Shown here piece after piece: positions 1 to 10,768 of a stretch of DNA of 64,000 bases. The stretch covers positions 3,162,001 through 3,226,000 of the forward strand of contig JAUTDP010000007.1 of assembly GCA_033439795.1 (NCBI GenBank). Reading direction: 5' to 3'. Within the stretch, counting starts at the first letter, position 1. Every line of letters starts with the position of its first letter. This DNA is from Sordaria brevicollis. Taxonomy: Eukaryota; Ascomycota; Sordariomycetes; Sordariales; Sordariaceae. The position numbers were made by a program, and so were the translations under genes. A model generated the notes under the pieces. It did no database searches and was not told the DNA's origin. It saw nothing but the letters and a program-made list of their open reading frames with translations.

Positions 1-471
1 AAGAATGTTAAAGTGACGTTTAATGAGGATGGGACGGTTAGTCTTGTTAGTGATGCTCTTGGGAAGGGGGTTGTGAAGGGAGGTTCGGGGGCTGGAGGTG
101 GTCAGGGACAGAATCAGGTAAGGCCTGGAGGCGAGGCAACCGCGGTTGAAACTGCTGCTACTGCTTCTGGTGCTCCTGCTTCTACCAGTGCTGGTGCCTC
201 ACCAACGGCTGTAGTTCCGAATGCCGCTGAGTCGGGGAAATCTGCTGTTGCTGGCTCTGGTACAGCGATTGACGAAGCGGACAAGAAGCTGGACAAGGAG
301 GCGAAGCCGGTCAAGGGTTTAGCTGCTTCTATGCATGCCCCTCATAATCAGGATCATCAGCAGGGAAACGTGAACATGAGGAAGGCCACCTGTGAGGATG
401 AAAGGGAGATCGGAAACGGAAATGCCGTCTTGCAGCAGGTGCCTGATGTTCCGCTGCTGGTTGAGATTTAG
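1..471 (+). CDS. C-terminal part of an unknown protein (5' end outside window)
   Basis: Frame 1 is open from the first base to a TAG at 469-471, so the start codon lies to the left of the window. About 156 residues are visible. They begin with a short beta-like stretch (NVKVTFNEDGTVSLV), then a Gly-rich linker, then a long Ala/Ser/Thr-rich region, and end in a mixed polar tail with the last residues PLLVEI. No domain is recognisable and no function is proposed. A donor-like GTAAGG sits at 118, directly after a Gly/Gln-rich stretch, so the true last exon could differ: the low-complexity part could be read-through of an intron. The presence of a gene end here is fairly likely; the exact C-terminus is uncertain. 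Confidence 0.5.
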   Translation, partial: KNVKVTFNEDGTVSLVSDALGKGVVKGGSGAGGGQGQNQVRPGGEATAVETAATASGAPASTSAGASPTAVVPNAAESGKSAVAGSGTAIDEADKKLDKEAKPVKGLAASMHAPHNQDHQQGNVNMRKATCEDEREIGNGNAVLQQVPDVPLLVEI

Positions 472-1428
472 ACCAAGACTATGGAGTGAGCAGGGTGTGT
501 TGATGGGAGATATTTGCTTTGGTACAGAACACAGGTAGTTGGTGTTTATTTTTGGGGTTTGGAGATGAACGAGTTGTTGATTTGAGGAGTGTCGAGATAT
601 CGTACGGAGGTCTGCGTAGTGGTACCCATCAAAGACAAGGACAGAAAAATATCGGAATATGAACTTTATGTGATTGTACAGACCAATTCTTGAACTTGAG
701 AGTCCAACGTACTCAATTCTCTCTCGATCCAACATTACCACCCGGCCGAGGGAATGAATAATCCATAATAATCACCGAATAATAGCGACAACCCGCGGAT
801 CCCGTCTTATTGAAAAGCCACTCGGATTTTATACCGAGTTCCGGAGATAAGCAACATTCAGGAACCAAAGAATCGTCACGTTCTCGATTGTTCCGTTATC
901 CGGTCGTACAAGATCTCACATTCCAGAAACGGCAAGGTTCCCTGCGTATAAGTACTTGCGTATGTAACTCCGTTCGGGACGCGGCGACCCGAGGCGGGCG
1001 ATCGATCAAGCATCAAGGTTTCTTTCCGAAAACCCGCGGGGTTATCGCAGACGTCATGACCGTGGGCCGCGGGGCAAAACTAGAAATATGGGATTCGGAG
1101 AATACTGTGCACCGCTACCGGCTACGCCATATTCTTGGGGCGATGGGTTACAGAAAAGGTGAACCCTTGGGATCGGTGCTAGAGGCGAGAGACCCAAAAT
1201 AGGCTGATGTCGTACGGGATGTAGTTTGGATAGAAATTTGAAATCCAGTGGAAACTTGATCGTGTATGAGAAAATATAACTGTCAACTTCCCAGCTTTCA
1301 TCCAAAGCTGGAGAGAGAACTCATCCTCTCCTCAGTCACAACACCATCATCGAATTAATTTCTTAACCGTACAACTTCCCCGGTCTACCAACATATTCTC
1401 CTAAACGTCAACTCATAACGAGAGAAAG
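472..1428. other. Intergenic: 3' flank of first gene and promoter/leader of the aldo/keto reductase gene
   Basis: About 960 bp without a supported gene. The right 120 bp are pyrimidine-rich with AC-rich tracts, typical of a fungal 5' leader before the ATG at 1429. A 130-codon open frame at 810-1202 lacks an ATG start and resembles nothing I know; I treat it as chance. Confidence 0.6.
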
Positions 1429-2564
1429 ATGCCTCAACTCCTTGGAAAACAAGTTGGACCTACAGGTTTCGGCCTCATGGGTAGGTTTCATCTCCTCCAT
1501 TTCTTCTCCTCTCTAATCCCTCTCACTAACAAACCCCCCAACAGGCTTCACCTGGCGCCCCAACCCCGTGCCCCAAGAACAAGCCATCGCCACCATGCGC
1601 TCCGCCCTCTCCCAAGGTCTCAACTTCTGGAACGGCGGCGAGTTCTACGGTCAACCACCTTACAACTCGCCCGTCCTGCTCGAGCGCTACTTTGCTCAGT
1701 ACCCCGAAGACGCCGAGAAAGTGATCATCTCCATCAAGGGGTGCTGCGGTCCCGACGGGACGAAACCGGACGGATCTGCAACCGAAGTCCGCCGCTCTTT
1801 GGATGCCGTCATCAAGCAACTGAACGGGCGGAAGAAGCTGGATATCTTTGAGGCGGCCAGAAGAGACCCCAAGGTGGACATGGAGGAGACGTTTGGGGTT
1901 ATGCAGAGGGAGTATATCGATAAGGGCTTGCTGGGCGGGATCAGTCTGAGCGAGGTCAGCGCGGAGACGATCCACAAGGCTGTGAAGGCCGCGAAAGTGG
2001 TGGCTGTGGAGGTGGAGTTGAGTCTGTTTTCGACGGATGTGTTGAGTAATGGGGTGGCGGCGGCTTGTAAGGAGTATGGGATTCCGTTGGTGGCTTATAG
2101 TCCCTTGGGGAGGGGGTGAGTCTTTTTTCCATGTTCCAATGTAGCTGGGATAGTGATGGTTATTTGGGCAATGGTCAGCTAATGAACAACGACAACAGAT
2201 CCTGACGGGCCAGGTCAAGAGGCGTGAGGATCTCGCCAAGTTCCCGATGCTGCTTCACTTCCCCCGCTTCTCCGAGGAGAACTTCGATATCAATCTCCAG
2301 CTCGCCCGCCAGGTGGAAGAGATGGCCAAGAAGAAGGGCTGCACATCCGCGCAGTTGGCCATCTCGTGGACGCGGTGTCTGACGCGCCGGCCGGGCATGC
2401 CGGAAATCATCCCGATTCCCGGCGCCACGACGGTAGAGCGGGTTAACGAGAACGCCGTGTTCGTTGAATTGACGGATCAGGAGATGGATGAGATTGATGC
2501 GACGTTGGCCAAATTTGAGGTCAAGGGCGAGAGATATCCTGCCCATGTGCCTATGAATACGTAA
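1429..2564 (+). CDS. Pyridoxal reductase-like aldo/keto reductase (frame disturbed at intron 2)
   Basis: Predicted NADPH-dependent aldo/keto reductase of the pyridoxal reductase type (AKR8; S. pombe Plr1), reducing pyridoxal to pyridoxine in the cytosol. Exons: 1429-1480, 1545 to about 2116, and 2199-2564, giving about 329 aa. Exon 1 encodes MPQLLGKQVGPTGFGLMG; intron 1 (1481-1544) is GT-AG. Exon 2 has the family segment NFWNGGEFYG holding the catalytic-type Tyr, the strand VIISIKG with the Lys, and ends at SPLGRG. Exon 3 resumes with ILTGQ and ends with the IPIPGATTVERV cofactor-binding segment and a helical tail. The classical Asp before the Tyr is Asn/Gly, as I recall for AKR8 enzymes. The canonical intron 2 (GTGAGT at 2116, ACAG ending 2198) leaves the exons out of frame by one base, so this is a disabled allele, a sequencing error in the G5 run, or unusual splicing. 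Confidence 0.8.
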
Positions 2565-3488
2565 GAGCAGAGACTGAAACATTGAGCTGTGTGGACGAGT
2601 GTTGGCATGATGACGCGGAAAGAGGAGGGAGGAACGATATAGACATGAGGACCATGACCGACAGGTATGCACATAATAGGGAGGAGAATTGAAGAGCTGC
2701 AAAGAAAATAATCATATTTGGTTGGTTCTAAATTGCGATGTTCAAGGTATCAAAAGTGTTCTTCGGACCTTTTAAACTTCTTAATGTCAGCAGGCTGATC
2801 TCTCAAACCAGATTGATATTAAATGCATGAAGAAAGATATGGTGACAGTGGCAGGTCAGGAAAAGTGTAATGTGTTGATAGTCCACAGTGAGCCTCGGTT
2901 GCCCGAGGGAACTTGAGAATTGCAGAATTCTTGGAAGAATCATTCATCATAATGCCGGGGGAGGAGGGGAATCCGGAGTGAGGAAATGCGTATAAACTTA
3001 CAGGAACGGAAGAAGAGAAAAAAATCAAGTGCTCGTAGATCAGCAAAGCTACATTGTCCAGGAACAGCCTGCCTGGCTACTCATAACGTTCCGGTCCAGA
3101 ATGTAGCGCGAGCTGGTGATCCGGGACAATGCTGCTTTTTCGAAACTCGCAGAGGATGAACGAGGAAAGATTTGGTTGGCAGTTTTCAATTGTCAGCGTT
3201 TTTGATGCGCCATAAATGGGCCCGGGTTACGTAAGCAAGGTTTGGTTGCAAGAGGGTTAGGGTTGAACATCTGTTCATATTCGGGGGTGACATGATCACC
3301 CACGCAGCAATGAGTGACTTCGCATCAGAGAACCCTCAGTTCGACAAGTGACAATTTTTCTTTACAAGGTACTGAGAGTGCGTTGGGATAAAATTCAAGG
3401 GTAAATCGATGCAGCAAATTGGCGATTATCAGAATATTCCATTCCAATGTCTTCCACTCGCACACTAACATATCAGGCGTCTAACACT
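2565..3488. other. Intergenic between convergent genes
   Basis: Shared 3' flank of the aldo/keto reductase (+) and dynein intermediate chain (-) genes. I see no gene. A short telomere-like GGGTTAGGGTT occurs near 3255. Confidence 0.6.
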
Positions 3489-5659
3489 TTACTTCTTGTC
3501 CTCCTTCTCCTGCGCTTCTTTGAGAGAAACCATGTGCTCAGCCTTTTGGACCAGCTTCTTCACACTCTGCCATTCCTCATTCTTCAGATCCTCCTTTCCG
3601 CCAAGATCCGGGCCAACTTCAAACATGGTGACCGTGCCGTCAATACCGCCAGTGGCCAATCTCTTGCCCTCAGTCCGCTCCCACTTGACCTTGTTCAAGC
3701 TCTTGCTCAGCATTGGTCGTCCATCTTTGCGTGGGCTAGGAGAGATGCGCGCAACAGGCTCCTCGGTCTCCACGGTAATATCCCACAGCTCAAGCCAACC
3801 TCCGCCGTCGACCAAGCTGAACACACCAGGTTTCACCGGTGACCAGGCCACATCGTAGACGACATCCTCACGCACAAAGTCCATAAGTGGCTGAACACCA
3901 TTATGTTCTTGGCCAGGAACGTTGATACCGCCACCCGTTGTCACAACTGTAGATGTTGCTGCAGGAGCGCGCGCCTTCCAGAGCTTGACGCTCCAATCCA
4001 AACTAGCAGACAAAACGAGGTCTCCCAAGTCAACAGCACCGCGCGCAGGATGAAAGTCGACTGCCATAACGGGAGCAGCATGGCCCCTGTAACTCACACG
4101 AGCATCAACGCCTGCCTTAGCACCGGCGCGATCGTACCGATGGCACGGGTAGATGGATCCCTCTTCCGTTCCTACCAGAAAGAAAGTCGGGTCGGCCTGA
4201 GGGAACGCCATACACGTCGGGCTCATGTCCTCCGTCCTGGAAGGATGGGGAGCAATAAGGGTGAGGTTCTCCTGAGGCTGGGCGAGCATGTCAATGCTCC
4301 AACCACACATGTGGCCATCGGTCGAGCATGATATAATGTTGTTGGCGTTCTGTGTGCCAATGATGTCGATACAGTAAACCGGATGCGTGTGTCCGGAGCC
4401 TGTCAGGGGCGTCTTCTGTACAGGAGCTGACCTAGCCCGCGTATCCCAGAGCAGAACCTGTCCGCTGTAGGCTCCGCCAATAATGAGGTTAGGATGGAAA
4501 GGAGAGAACTTGGCCGTTAAAATGTCGGATTGCGCATGAAACACAAATTCGGGCCTATCGTGCAAATGCATATTCCAAACCTGCACGACTCCATCTGGCT
4601 CGTGGGGTGCCGCAGGGTTCTTGGTGTATGATGCCAAGAGTAGTTCGCTGAACTTGGGCGAGAAGTCGATGGAGCTGATCATGCGCTTTTTGGACCACCT
4701 CTCGTCGTAGAACTGAGCAATTTCCTTCACTTTCCGCCGACCCTTGCCGCCTGTGTTCCCGGCCTGTTCATCCTCTTCATCGACATCGTTCACTCCGAGG
4801 GTATAGTCCGTCAAAATATCGTATTCCTGGTCGAGTGCCTTTTCAATGACCTTGGTTGATCTGTCGAGAAAGTCCATAAAATCGTCGGATTGCGTAACGG
4901 CGTTCAACTCTTCGTCCGTAAGATTCCTGGTAGGGAAGGTTGCCGCAGCGGAGGGTCTGTACACTCCGTCTGTGACAAGTTCCTTGGCTGCCTTCAATTC
5001 CTCTTCAATCTCCTTCCTTATGTTCTCGCGCAACTCTTCTTCGCGATCCCGTAACCTCCTGCTGATCCTCGTCTTAGTGGGCGATGCGGGCGGTTCGTCG
5101 ATTTCCGAGTCCGAATATCTACGGGCCTTGGGCTGGGGAGCCCAGTCGTCCGTGGTCTGTACTCCTTTGCTGTATGTAAATACTTCCTTCACCGGCGATG
5201 GTGGGCATTCGTAAACTGTCGTGAGAGTCGTTGAGAGGACCTGGGTGGCTTGGTTTGAAGAAGCAAGTATGGGACCGAGAGCTGGAGTAGCATATTCCGA
5301 GGGCGAGATACTAGTTTCCCCGGCGCTTATTACACTGTTGGGTCGGCTCCCATGAAGGCGAGGAGAATTTGCACCGGTCGAGACTGATACGGGCCTGCTT
5401 TCACCGACCAGGCTTTGGATCAGCGTCTCGATCTCGCGGCGGCTTTCTGCCCTACCGGGCGTTGGGCTGACTATCTGGAGGAAGAGGAGATCAGCTACGA
5501 AGCAAAAGAGCAGGCATCAAACAAGAACACTTTACTCACATCGCTTGCGCTTCCTATGCTCAAGCGGGCATTAGCCTGAGTAGCACGGAGCTCTCGCTGC
5601 CGCTTCAGCTCGGCGAGCTTCGCCTTCTTAGCGAGGATCTCATCCCGACGTTGCTGCAT
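3489..5659 (-). CDS. Cytoplasmic dynein intermediate chain (WD40)
   Basis: Intermediate chain of cytoplasmic dynein; it links the heavy chain to dynactin and the light chains for minus-end-directed transport and nuclear migration (NudI family in Aspergillus). Exons (minus): 5659-5540 and 5474-3489, with a 65-bp GT-AG intron in phase 0; 701 aa. The ATG at 5657-5659 is chosen because it starts the family's conserved charged N-terminal helix (MQQRRDEILAKKAKLAELKR), which binds p150Glued/NudE. A Ser/Pro linker follows, then the SKGVQT element near residues 142-147, matching the LC8 light-chain recognition motif. A second Glu/Lys-rich helix at about 170-190 comes next, and the C-terminal half is a WD40 propeller (for example WNMHLHDRPEFVF, GQVLLWDTRARS, DWSVKLWKA). 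Length fits the family. The upstream region is shared with the divergent ATP synthase e gene. Family assignment is firm; no symbol is given because naming differs between species. Confidence 0.95.
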
Positions 5660-6969
5660 CTTTGCGAATCCTCCAACACATTCCCCGAATAGGTTGGTTT
5701 CCTAAGTGCCAAATCTTGCTGCCGGCGCAAGCCCTTAGGGGCACAACGCGGGTATCCAGCACCTGGCGATATGCGGTAGGCTGTTTTAAGGGATGGTGAC
5801 CCGTGATGAGGGAAAGCGAGCTTTGGAAGCTTTGCGGAAGTCTAAGAAGCGGATGTCGCGTCGGTCTGATGTGCAGGCAAGAAGTGGAACAATGGAAAGT
5901 GAAGAGGGGCAAAGTGGGAGCTGGGTTGCGACGTGGTGTTTTAGCAAAGATAAGACCGACAGCTACTAGTCAAAAAAAGAGGTTTCAAAACAGAAAGCAG
6001 TGCTGTGTTCCAGACTCAATCACGTCCAAGCGCGACGTCCTTTTGTTCCTTTTTGCGGTTGATCTAAAGGAGAGGTTTAGTTGACCAAACAAAAGACAAT
6101 GAAATGGATGTTTCCATTTGGGGAACTGACCTCCCGCTGCCGACGGAATTCAGCACCACACTGCACCACACCTTCAGCACTCCAGCTGCAGTGGGCATCC
6201 TCTCTCTCTCCTGCCTTCGAGGTCCCAACCTAACTTTCCTTCCGCCGACCGGGGACGCCTGCTGCAATAACACCGGTGGGGTATTTCCCCAAGTTCGTTG
6301 CACGTGATCGCCCGCTGCTTCTTGACTTCAAAGCTCTGCGCGGTCGGGCTGTCTCTCCGGCTGTCAGGCAAAGGTCACGGACGGTGCCTGCCCCTTGGGC
6401 TTGGGAGTGGGCTGAATGCCGTTGCCGCGCGTGGTGAGCCGCCGGCGGGGGCTTGTCGTGCCCGTTCTTGTCGTCCCAAATCGATGCCGTTCAGTGGGTG
6501 TTCCCGCTAGCGGGACATGCTGTCAGGGCCAGTCAGCCGCTGTGCAGGGAAGTCCGCGTTGGCCGCCATCCCGCCGGAGCAGAGGCGTTCTTGCCGTAAA
6601 AACCGGTAAATTTCAAAGTTTCGCCGGGCGGGCGCTCGGGCTGGCTGGGCTGTTAGTAAGATACGGTGGAACCGTGGGTAAGGAAAAACGATGGACGGTT
6701 ACGGCTGCGAAAATTCCCGAAGCTCCAAAACTTCATTTCGCATCCTGAGCACCGACGTAAACGTCTCTACCTTGGAACTTTCCACCCCCCTCAACGCTAA
6801 ACGCTCGCAACTTTTCCCTCGCCTCGACCCGACGACGCACCCCCGGGACCCAATTGACCTCCTCAATTGCCATCCGCAAACCCCGACCGTCTTCGAGTCC
6901 ACCTTTTAATTCCCCTTCCTCCGAACCCCCGAGCGCATCCGGCCTCGCCCAATACACACTCGTCCAAAA
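5660..6969. other. Intergenic: divergent promoters of dynein intermediate chain and ATP synthase e
   Basis: 1.3 kb between two divergent starts, GC-rich in its middle (6300-6660). The last 190 bp before 6970 are CT-rich, as is usual for a fungal 5' leader. Overlapping open frames on both strands look like GC-driven chance frames. Confidence 0.6.
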
Positions 6970-7674
6970 ATGTCGTCAACCGCTTCCAAGGCTGGATCCA
7001 ACGTGAGTTGCTCCATTGGTGCCGCCGCCGCCGCCCACGCCGACACCACCACCACCACCACCGCAGCCACTACCACGATGCACCGCCCGTCTGCTCTGTG
7101 ACGAGGGAGAGGAGGTCATCTTGTGCGCCTACCGGTTGCCCGCCTCGAAGACACCCCTCGATCATCGTCGCGCATTCCTCGAAAGCATTGGTGGTGGGAA
7201 ATCCAGAAACTGTTCGGAAGCTAAAATGGGATATCCCGCAGGTCCTCCGGTACTCGGCCCTCGGCGCCGGTATCTTCTACGGCTTCACTCACCAGAGATC
7301 CATCACCGCCGCTGAGAAGGCCGCTGCTGCCCAGCGCGAGTACGAGCACAAGCAGGAGCTAATAAACAAGGCCAAGGAGGCCTACGCCAAGTCCAAGCAG
7401 CCCGTCTCCGCCGCCTCTGCCACTCCCAGCGGACGTGAGTTCATGCCCGATATTTTATCCTGATCTAGATATAGCCCTCCCCCGGGTCTGGTGGCTTGCG
7501 CCGTTGCTACTCGCGAGCGAAAGCCGGGGAGGAGGGGAGTTGAGTTCTAAGGAGAAAGAATGGACTTGCTAACCAGGTACCTTACTCTGCCTCAAAGAAA
7601 CAGTCAACCAGGATCCCATGAGCCCCAACTTCGACATTGAGGCCTACTTCAGCGCGCTTTTGGCCAAGGCCTAA
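6970..7674 (+). CDS. atp21: Mitochondrial F1Fo-ATP synthase subunit e
   Basis: Small inner-membrane subunit of ATP synthase (yeast Atp21/Tim11), needed for dimer formation and cristae shape. Exons: 6970-7002, 7242-7434, 7604-7674; 98 aa. Exon 1 encodes MSSTASKAGSN, ended by GTGAGT. Intron 1 is long (239 bp). Exon 2 opens with VLRYSALGAGIFYGFTHQ, the subunit e signature: a single membrane helix containing the GxxxG-type motif GAGIFYG used in dimer contacts. A charged Ala/Glu/Lys-rich coiled-coil segment (AAEKAAAAQREYEHKQEL) follows. Exon 3 gives LNQDPMSPNFDIEAYFSALLAKA. Intron 2 (7435-7603) has a GCTAAC branch point. An open frame reads through intron 1 into exon 2 without a stop, but the splice sites and protein match support the spliced form. 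Confidence 0.9.
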
Positions 7675-9874
7675 ATTTGGGGAAAGGCCGAGATGAAGTT
7701 GTGAACCAGGGACGCAATGGAACGAGTTCAAGATAGACGCGCTTCGCATCGCAAGGGAGGCAATCATCAATGGGTTATTGGGTTTCAACGTCAAAGAAAG
7801 GAGCGGGGAAATGAGAAATGCCGAACGATGGGTGTTTTAGGAAAATAGAGGAGGGCGTTTGCTGATCACCAACCTATTCTCTTCCTCTTCCCTCCACCGG
7901 TCCGAGGAGGGGATCGATGTCAACTGCTGCCTTTGGGAAAGAAAAAAACGAGAAACGGCCAAGAAACACGACGGCAAACACTGGACACACCCAACAGGAT
8001 AACCCGCCTCGTCAACGATATCCATTTTACCCATTCATTCCCTTACCCATATACCCCATCCTCACCCCGCAAAAATGCATGTGGATCACGTATGCCTTGT
8101 ACACTCAAGACAAAGGATCCCGTGTATAAGATTTCACCTGCTTGCTTGTTCACAAAGACATCTATCTTATGATGGTAAGCATGGTGTGTATAATTTGCCC
8201 AAACAGTCACATATTTTACCTACATTTAAAAAGAAAGACGGTTATATCCCGAGACATCATTGCGACGGTATAGAGCTCTTTTCTTCTACTCCCTTTTTTC
8301 AGACAGACGAACAGATACGTTTTGTGTTTTGCCAGCCTGTACTTAGTGTACTTTTTACCAGCAGTTAGACGGCGGACAAACAGAGCAAGATAAAGAAAAC
8401 TAGGTGGGGTGCTATAGCATGACTTCAGAATCACCGTTCATGACGTTTCGACTTATCTTGTTGCCCATCGGTTGAGTGTCTCTGTCAGGGGGACGGTCCA
8501 CCTACTGGAAGGACTACCTAGTATGCCTATGGCGGTGACCCCCATGCACCCTCCCCCTTTTCTGTCCTCTCATAGTCGTTACACTCGCCACTTCAGACAT
8601 GCTCGTCTGGGCCAGAAACGCCTTGGGCGGCCCCATGTTCCGGAGTAACATTAGTAGACTTACTGACTTGATAGTTTACTACACCTTCACCTCTTCACTC
8701 CTCTCTTCACCCTTCTCTTCGCCCCTCTCCTCACTCCTTCCCCTTAACCTCGCCCTTCTTTAACCTCACCCTTCTTTAACCTCACCCTTCTTTAACCTCA
8801 CCCTTCTTTAACCTCACCCTTCTTTAACCTCACCCTTCTTTAACCTCACCCTTCTTTAACCTCACCCTTCTTTAACCTCACCCTTCTTATCCCCCCCTTT
8901 CCTCACGAGAAAGCAGCCCCAAACGAAGAAATTTCATCATTGAATACACTTGTCACCTGCCACGCCAGCTTTTCCTGTCTAATGTCTTGCCAGAGCCTAT
9001 ACATGTGCCACTGTTATCTTCCAGATACATAGACAAAACTCGAGACAGAATCCCAAGGGCATTCCTCTGTTTTCCCCTCTTGTGGAACCTCTTACGAACT
9101 ATTCTTCTTCTCCTCCTTGGCTTTCGCTTACCAAAAGAGGTAGATCAAGGGGTTTATAGTCCTACGTATGTAGCTTTGTTTTATCCATTGGTAAAAGACT
9201 GAGGAGTAAGCACAAAGGCCGAGTTATCCTTCCGTTGCCGTGCGTTGAAAAGACACCACTTCAAGCTTTTTTGTTTCCAGCGTTTAAGAGGTAAACATGA
9301 AAAGGTCGATTGTGATAGTTCGCTTGTGGGCGGATAAGACAGTGATCAGCGGGAATCCATCACGCTGACTACGCGGGACGTGTGTATGCAAATAGGCACG
9401 TACTATTTGTGACTGCGTTTCTACTGATCACTACTTCTTCCTATATAGTCCTTACTCAAACGGCACTTCTCTACCCGTGCCTCTCAACCTGATGTTTCTG
9501 CGTCTTAAAACTGCAACGCAAAATTCCTTCCCAGGGCTCCATGTTGATATTGTTGAAAAGGTATACGACTCTAAATCAAACGTGCCACCCCATCCATCAT
9601 GATGTCCCACCACTTTTGTTTCCTTACAGCCCGTACCCTAAGCATAAAAACTCCAGATATTGCACCGTTAAACTATAATGCGAAGGAGAATGCTCCCCCA
9701 AGTTGGTGAAGAGGGAAGGAAAGCAAACAAAAGGCCACGCAGTACGCCATGCTAGCAAGACAAGGTAAATATAAAAAGAATAACGCAAGGAATGCCATGT
9801 ATGCTGTGCTTTATATCAGGCTCTTCTCAGTTCGCCCAACCTTTGTTGCCCAGCCCTGCACCAGGTTAAGCGAC
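7675..9874. other. Intergenic between convergent genes, containing a 16-bp minisatellite
   Basis: 2.2 kb of 3' flank for ATP synthase e (+) and the unknown gene ending at 9875 (-). It is AT-richer than the coding DNA. Apart from the tandem repeat at 8746-8889 I see no gene or RNA. Confidence 0.55.
8746..8889. repeat. Minisatellite, 16-bp unit, about nine copies
   Basis: The unit AACCTCACCCTTCTTT recurs with strict 16-bp spacing (AACCT at 8746, 8762, 8778 ... 8874). The first copy has G for A (CCTCGCCC); the rest are essentially identical, pointing to recent expansion or homogenisation. The purine/pyrimidine strand asymmetry is strong. It is preceded by a degenerate CT-rich tract (8690-8745) from which it may have grown. 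Confidence 0.95.
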
Positions 9875-10768
9875 TCATTGAGATGAGTTTGTTGCAGCAG
9901 CCAAACGCAAATTTGATGTTGTGCGCCTGGCTTGCCCCGCTGTTGTGCCGTATCGAAAGTGCCTTGTCCGTAGGTAGAAATTATCGTAATATGGCCCGAG
10001 CCACGACCTCATCCGTGTCTGCAGTACCTCTCGATAAACAGGGGGCATCTCGTGCCATCTACCTTCACGGGCGGCTGCGAGAATGCGAGGTGTAGAGGCA
10101 TCGCTGTTAGGGGTGTCGGAAGGACGTGGTAGTTCACCCGTTTCGATGGCACTCTTCAGCCAATCCTCCAATGGAACCGAAAGCATGGCATCTGAGACGA
10201 CGCTTTGGTACCCAGTGTATGGCGACACAGTCGCTGCTGGTGGGATCTCGTCTTCGTCACTCATGACCTCGTCACAGTCTCCGTTCATGACTTCATCCTC
10301 ATCTTCCCCTACAGTTACCGGTCCAGTTTCCACGAATAGCTCCTGATCAGATTCAGACTCGATCATGTCCCTCCCTTGATTCCTCAAGTCAGGAAAGCCG
10401 TCGGAGGCGGTGTCTCGGATGACGATCCCCTGCTCTTCTTCGAACTTCTCCTTGGCCCATCTTGTGCCTTCCCACTTAGTTAGATTGGAGATCTCCCATT
10501 CCGTCAGACGGAGGGCATCAAAAGCGCGAAATAACCGACGGTGCCATTGCCAGCGACTCAGGCGAATGCGGTGTATAGGATTGTTGTAGTCGAGACCGGG
10601 GTACTTTGCTTCTTGGGTGTCGATATGACCAAAGTATGCGTGTACTTCTTGTCGAACCTCGTAAATCAGATGCCTCTGAAGAAAACCGGCAAAGTTGGCG
10701 GGGTCTGATGGTCGGGCCTTTGGGAACATGTGCCTATAGACCACTTCATCGATCGCGGGCTGCAACAT
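9875..10768 (-). CDS. Hypothetical fungal protein, acidic middle region
   Basis: Single-exon frame of 297 aa from ATG at 10766-10768 to TGA at 9875-9877. The N-terminal 120 residues are predicted helical and rich in aromatic and basic residues (FLQRHLIYEVRQEVHAYFG, RLSRWQWHRRLFRAFDALRL). A strongly acidic linker follows (GEDEDEVMNGDCDEVM). The C-terminal region is again basic and aromatic (RSWLGPYYDNFYLRTRHFRYG). I recognise no domain, signal peptide or membrane segment. Length, composition and an uninterrupted ATG-to-stop frame support a real gene, perhaps one restricted to filamentous fungi. An acidic patch between basic regions could suit a nuclear protein, but this is speculation. Confidence 0.7.
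   Translation of the reverse strand: MLQPAIDEVVYRHMFPKARPSDPANFAGFLQRHLIYEVRQEVHAYFGHIDTQEAKYPGLDYNNPIHRIRLSRWQWHRRLFRAFDALRLTEWEISNLTKWEGTRWAKEKFEEEQGIVIRDTASDGFPDLRNQGRDMIESESDQELFVETGPVTVGEDEDEVMNGDCDEVMSDEDEIPPAATVSPYTGYQSVVSDAMLSVPLEDWLKSAIETGELPRPSDTPNSDASTPRILAAAREGRWHEMPPVYREVLQTRMRSWLGPYYDNFYLRTRHFRYGTTAGQARRTTSNLRLAAATNSSQ

Noticed and set aside
6867..7463. 198-codon frame running through intron 1 of the ATP synthase e gene
   Set aside because: The His/Arg/Pro-rich first part is intron; the canonical spliced form gives the known N-terminus and length.
9340..9436. AGTGATCAG ... CTGATCACT inverted pair considered as transposon ends
   Set aside because: The core TGATCA is itself palindromic, the match stops after 9 bp and there is no target duplication.
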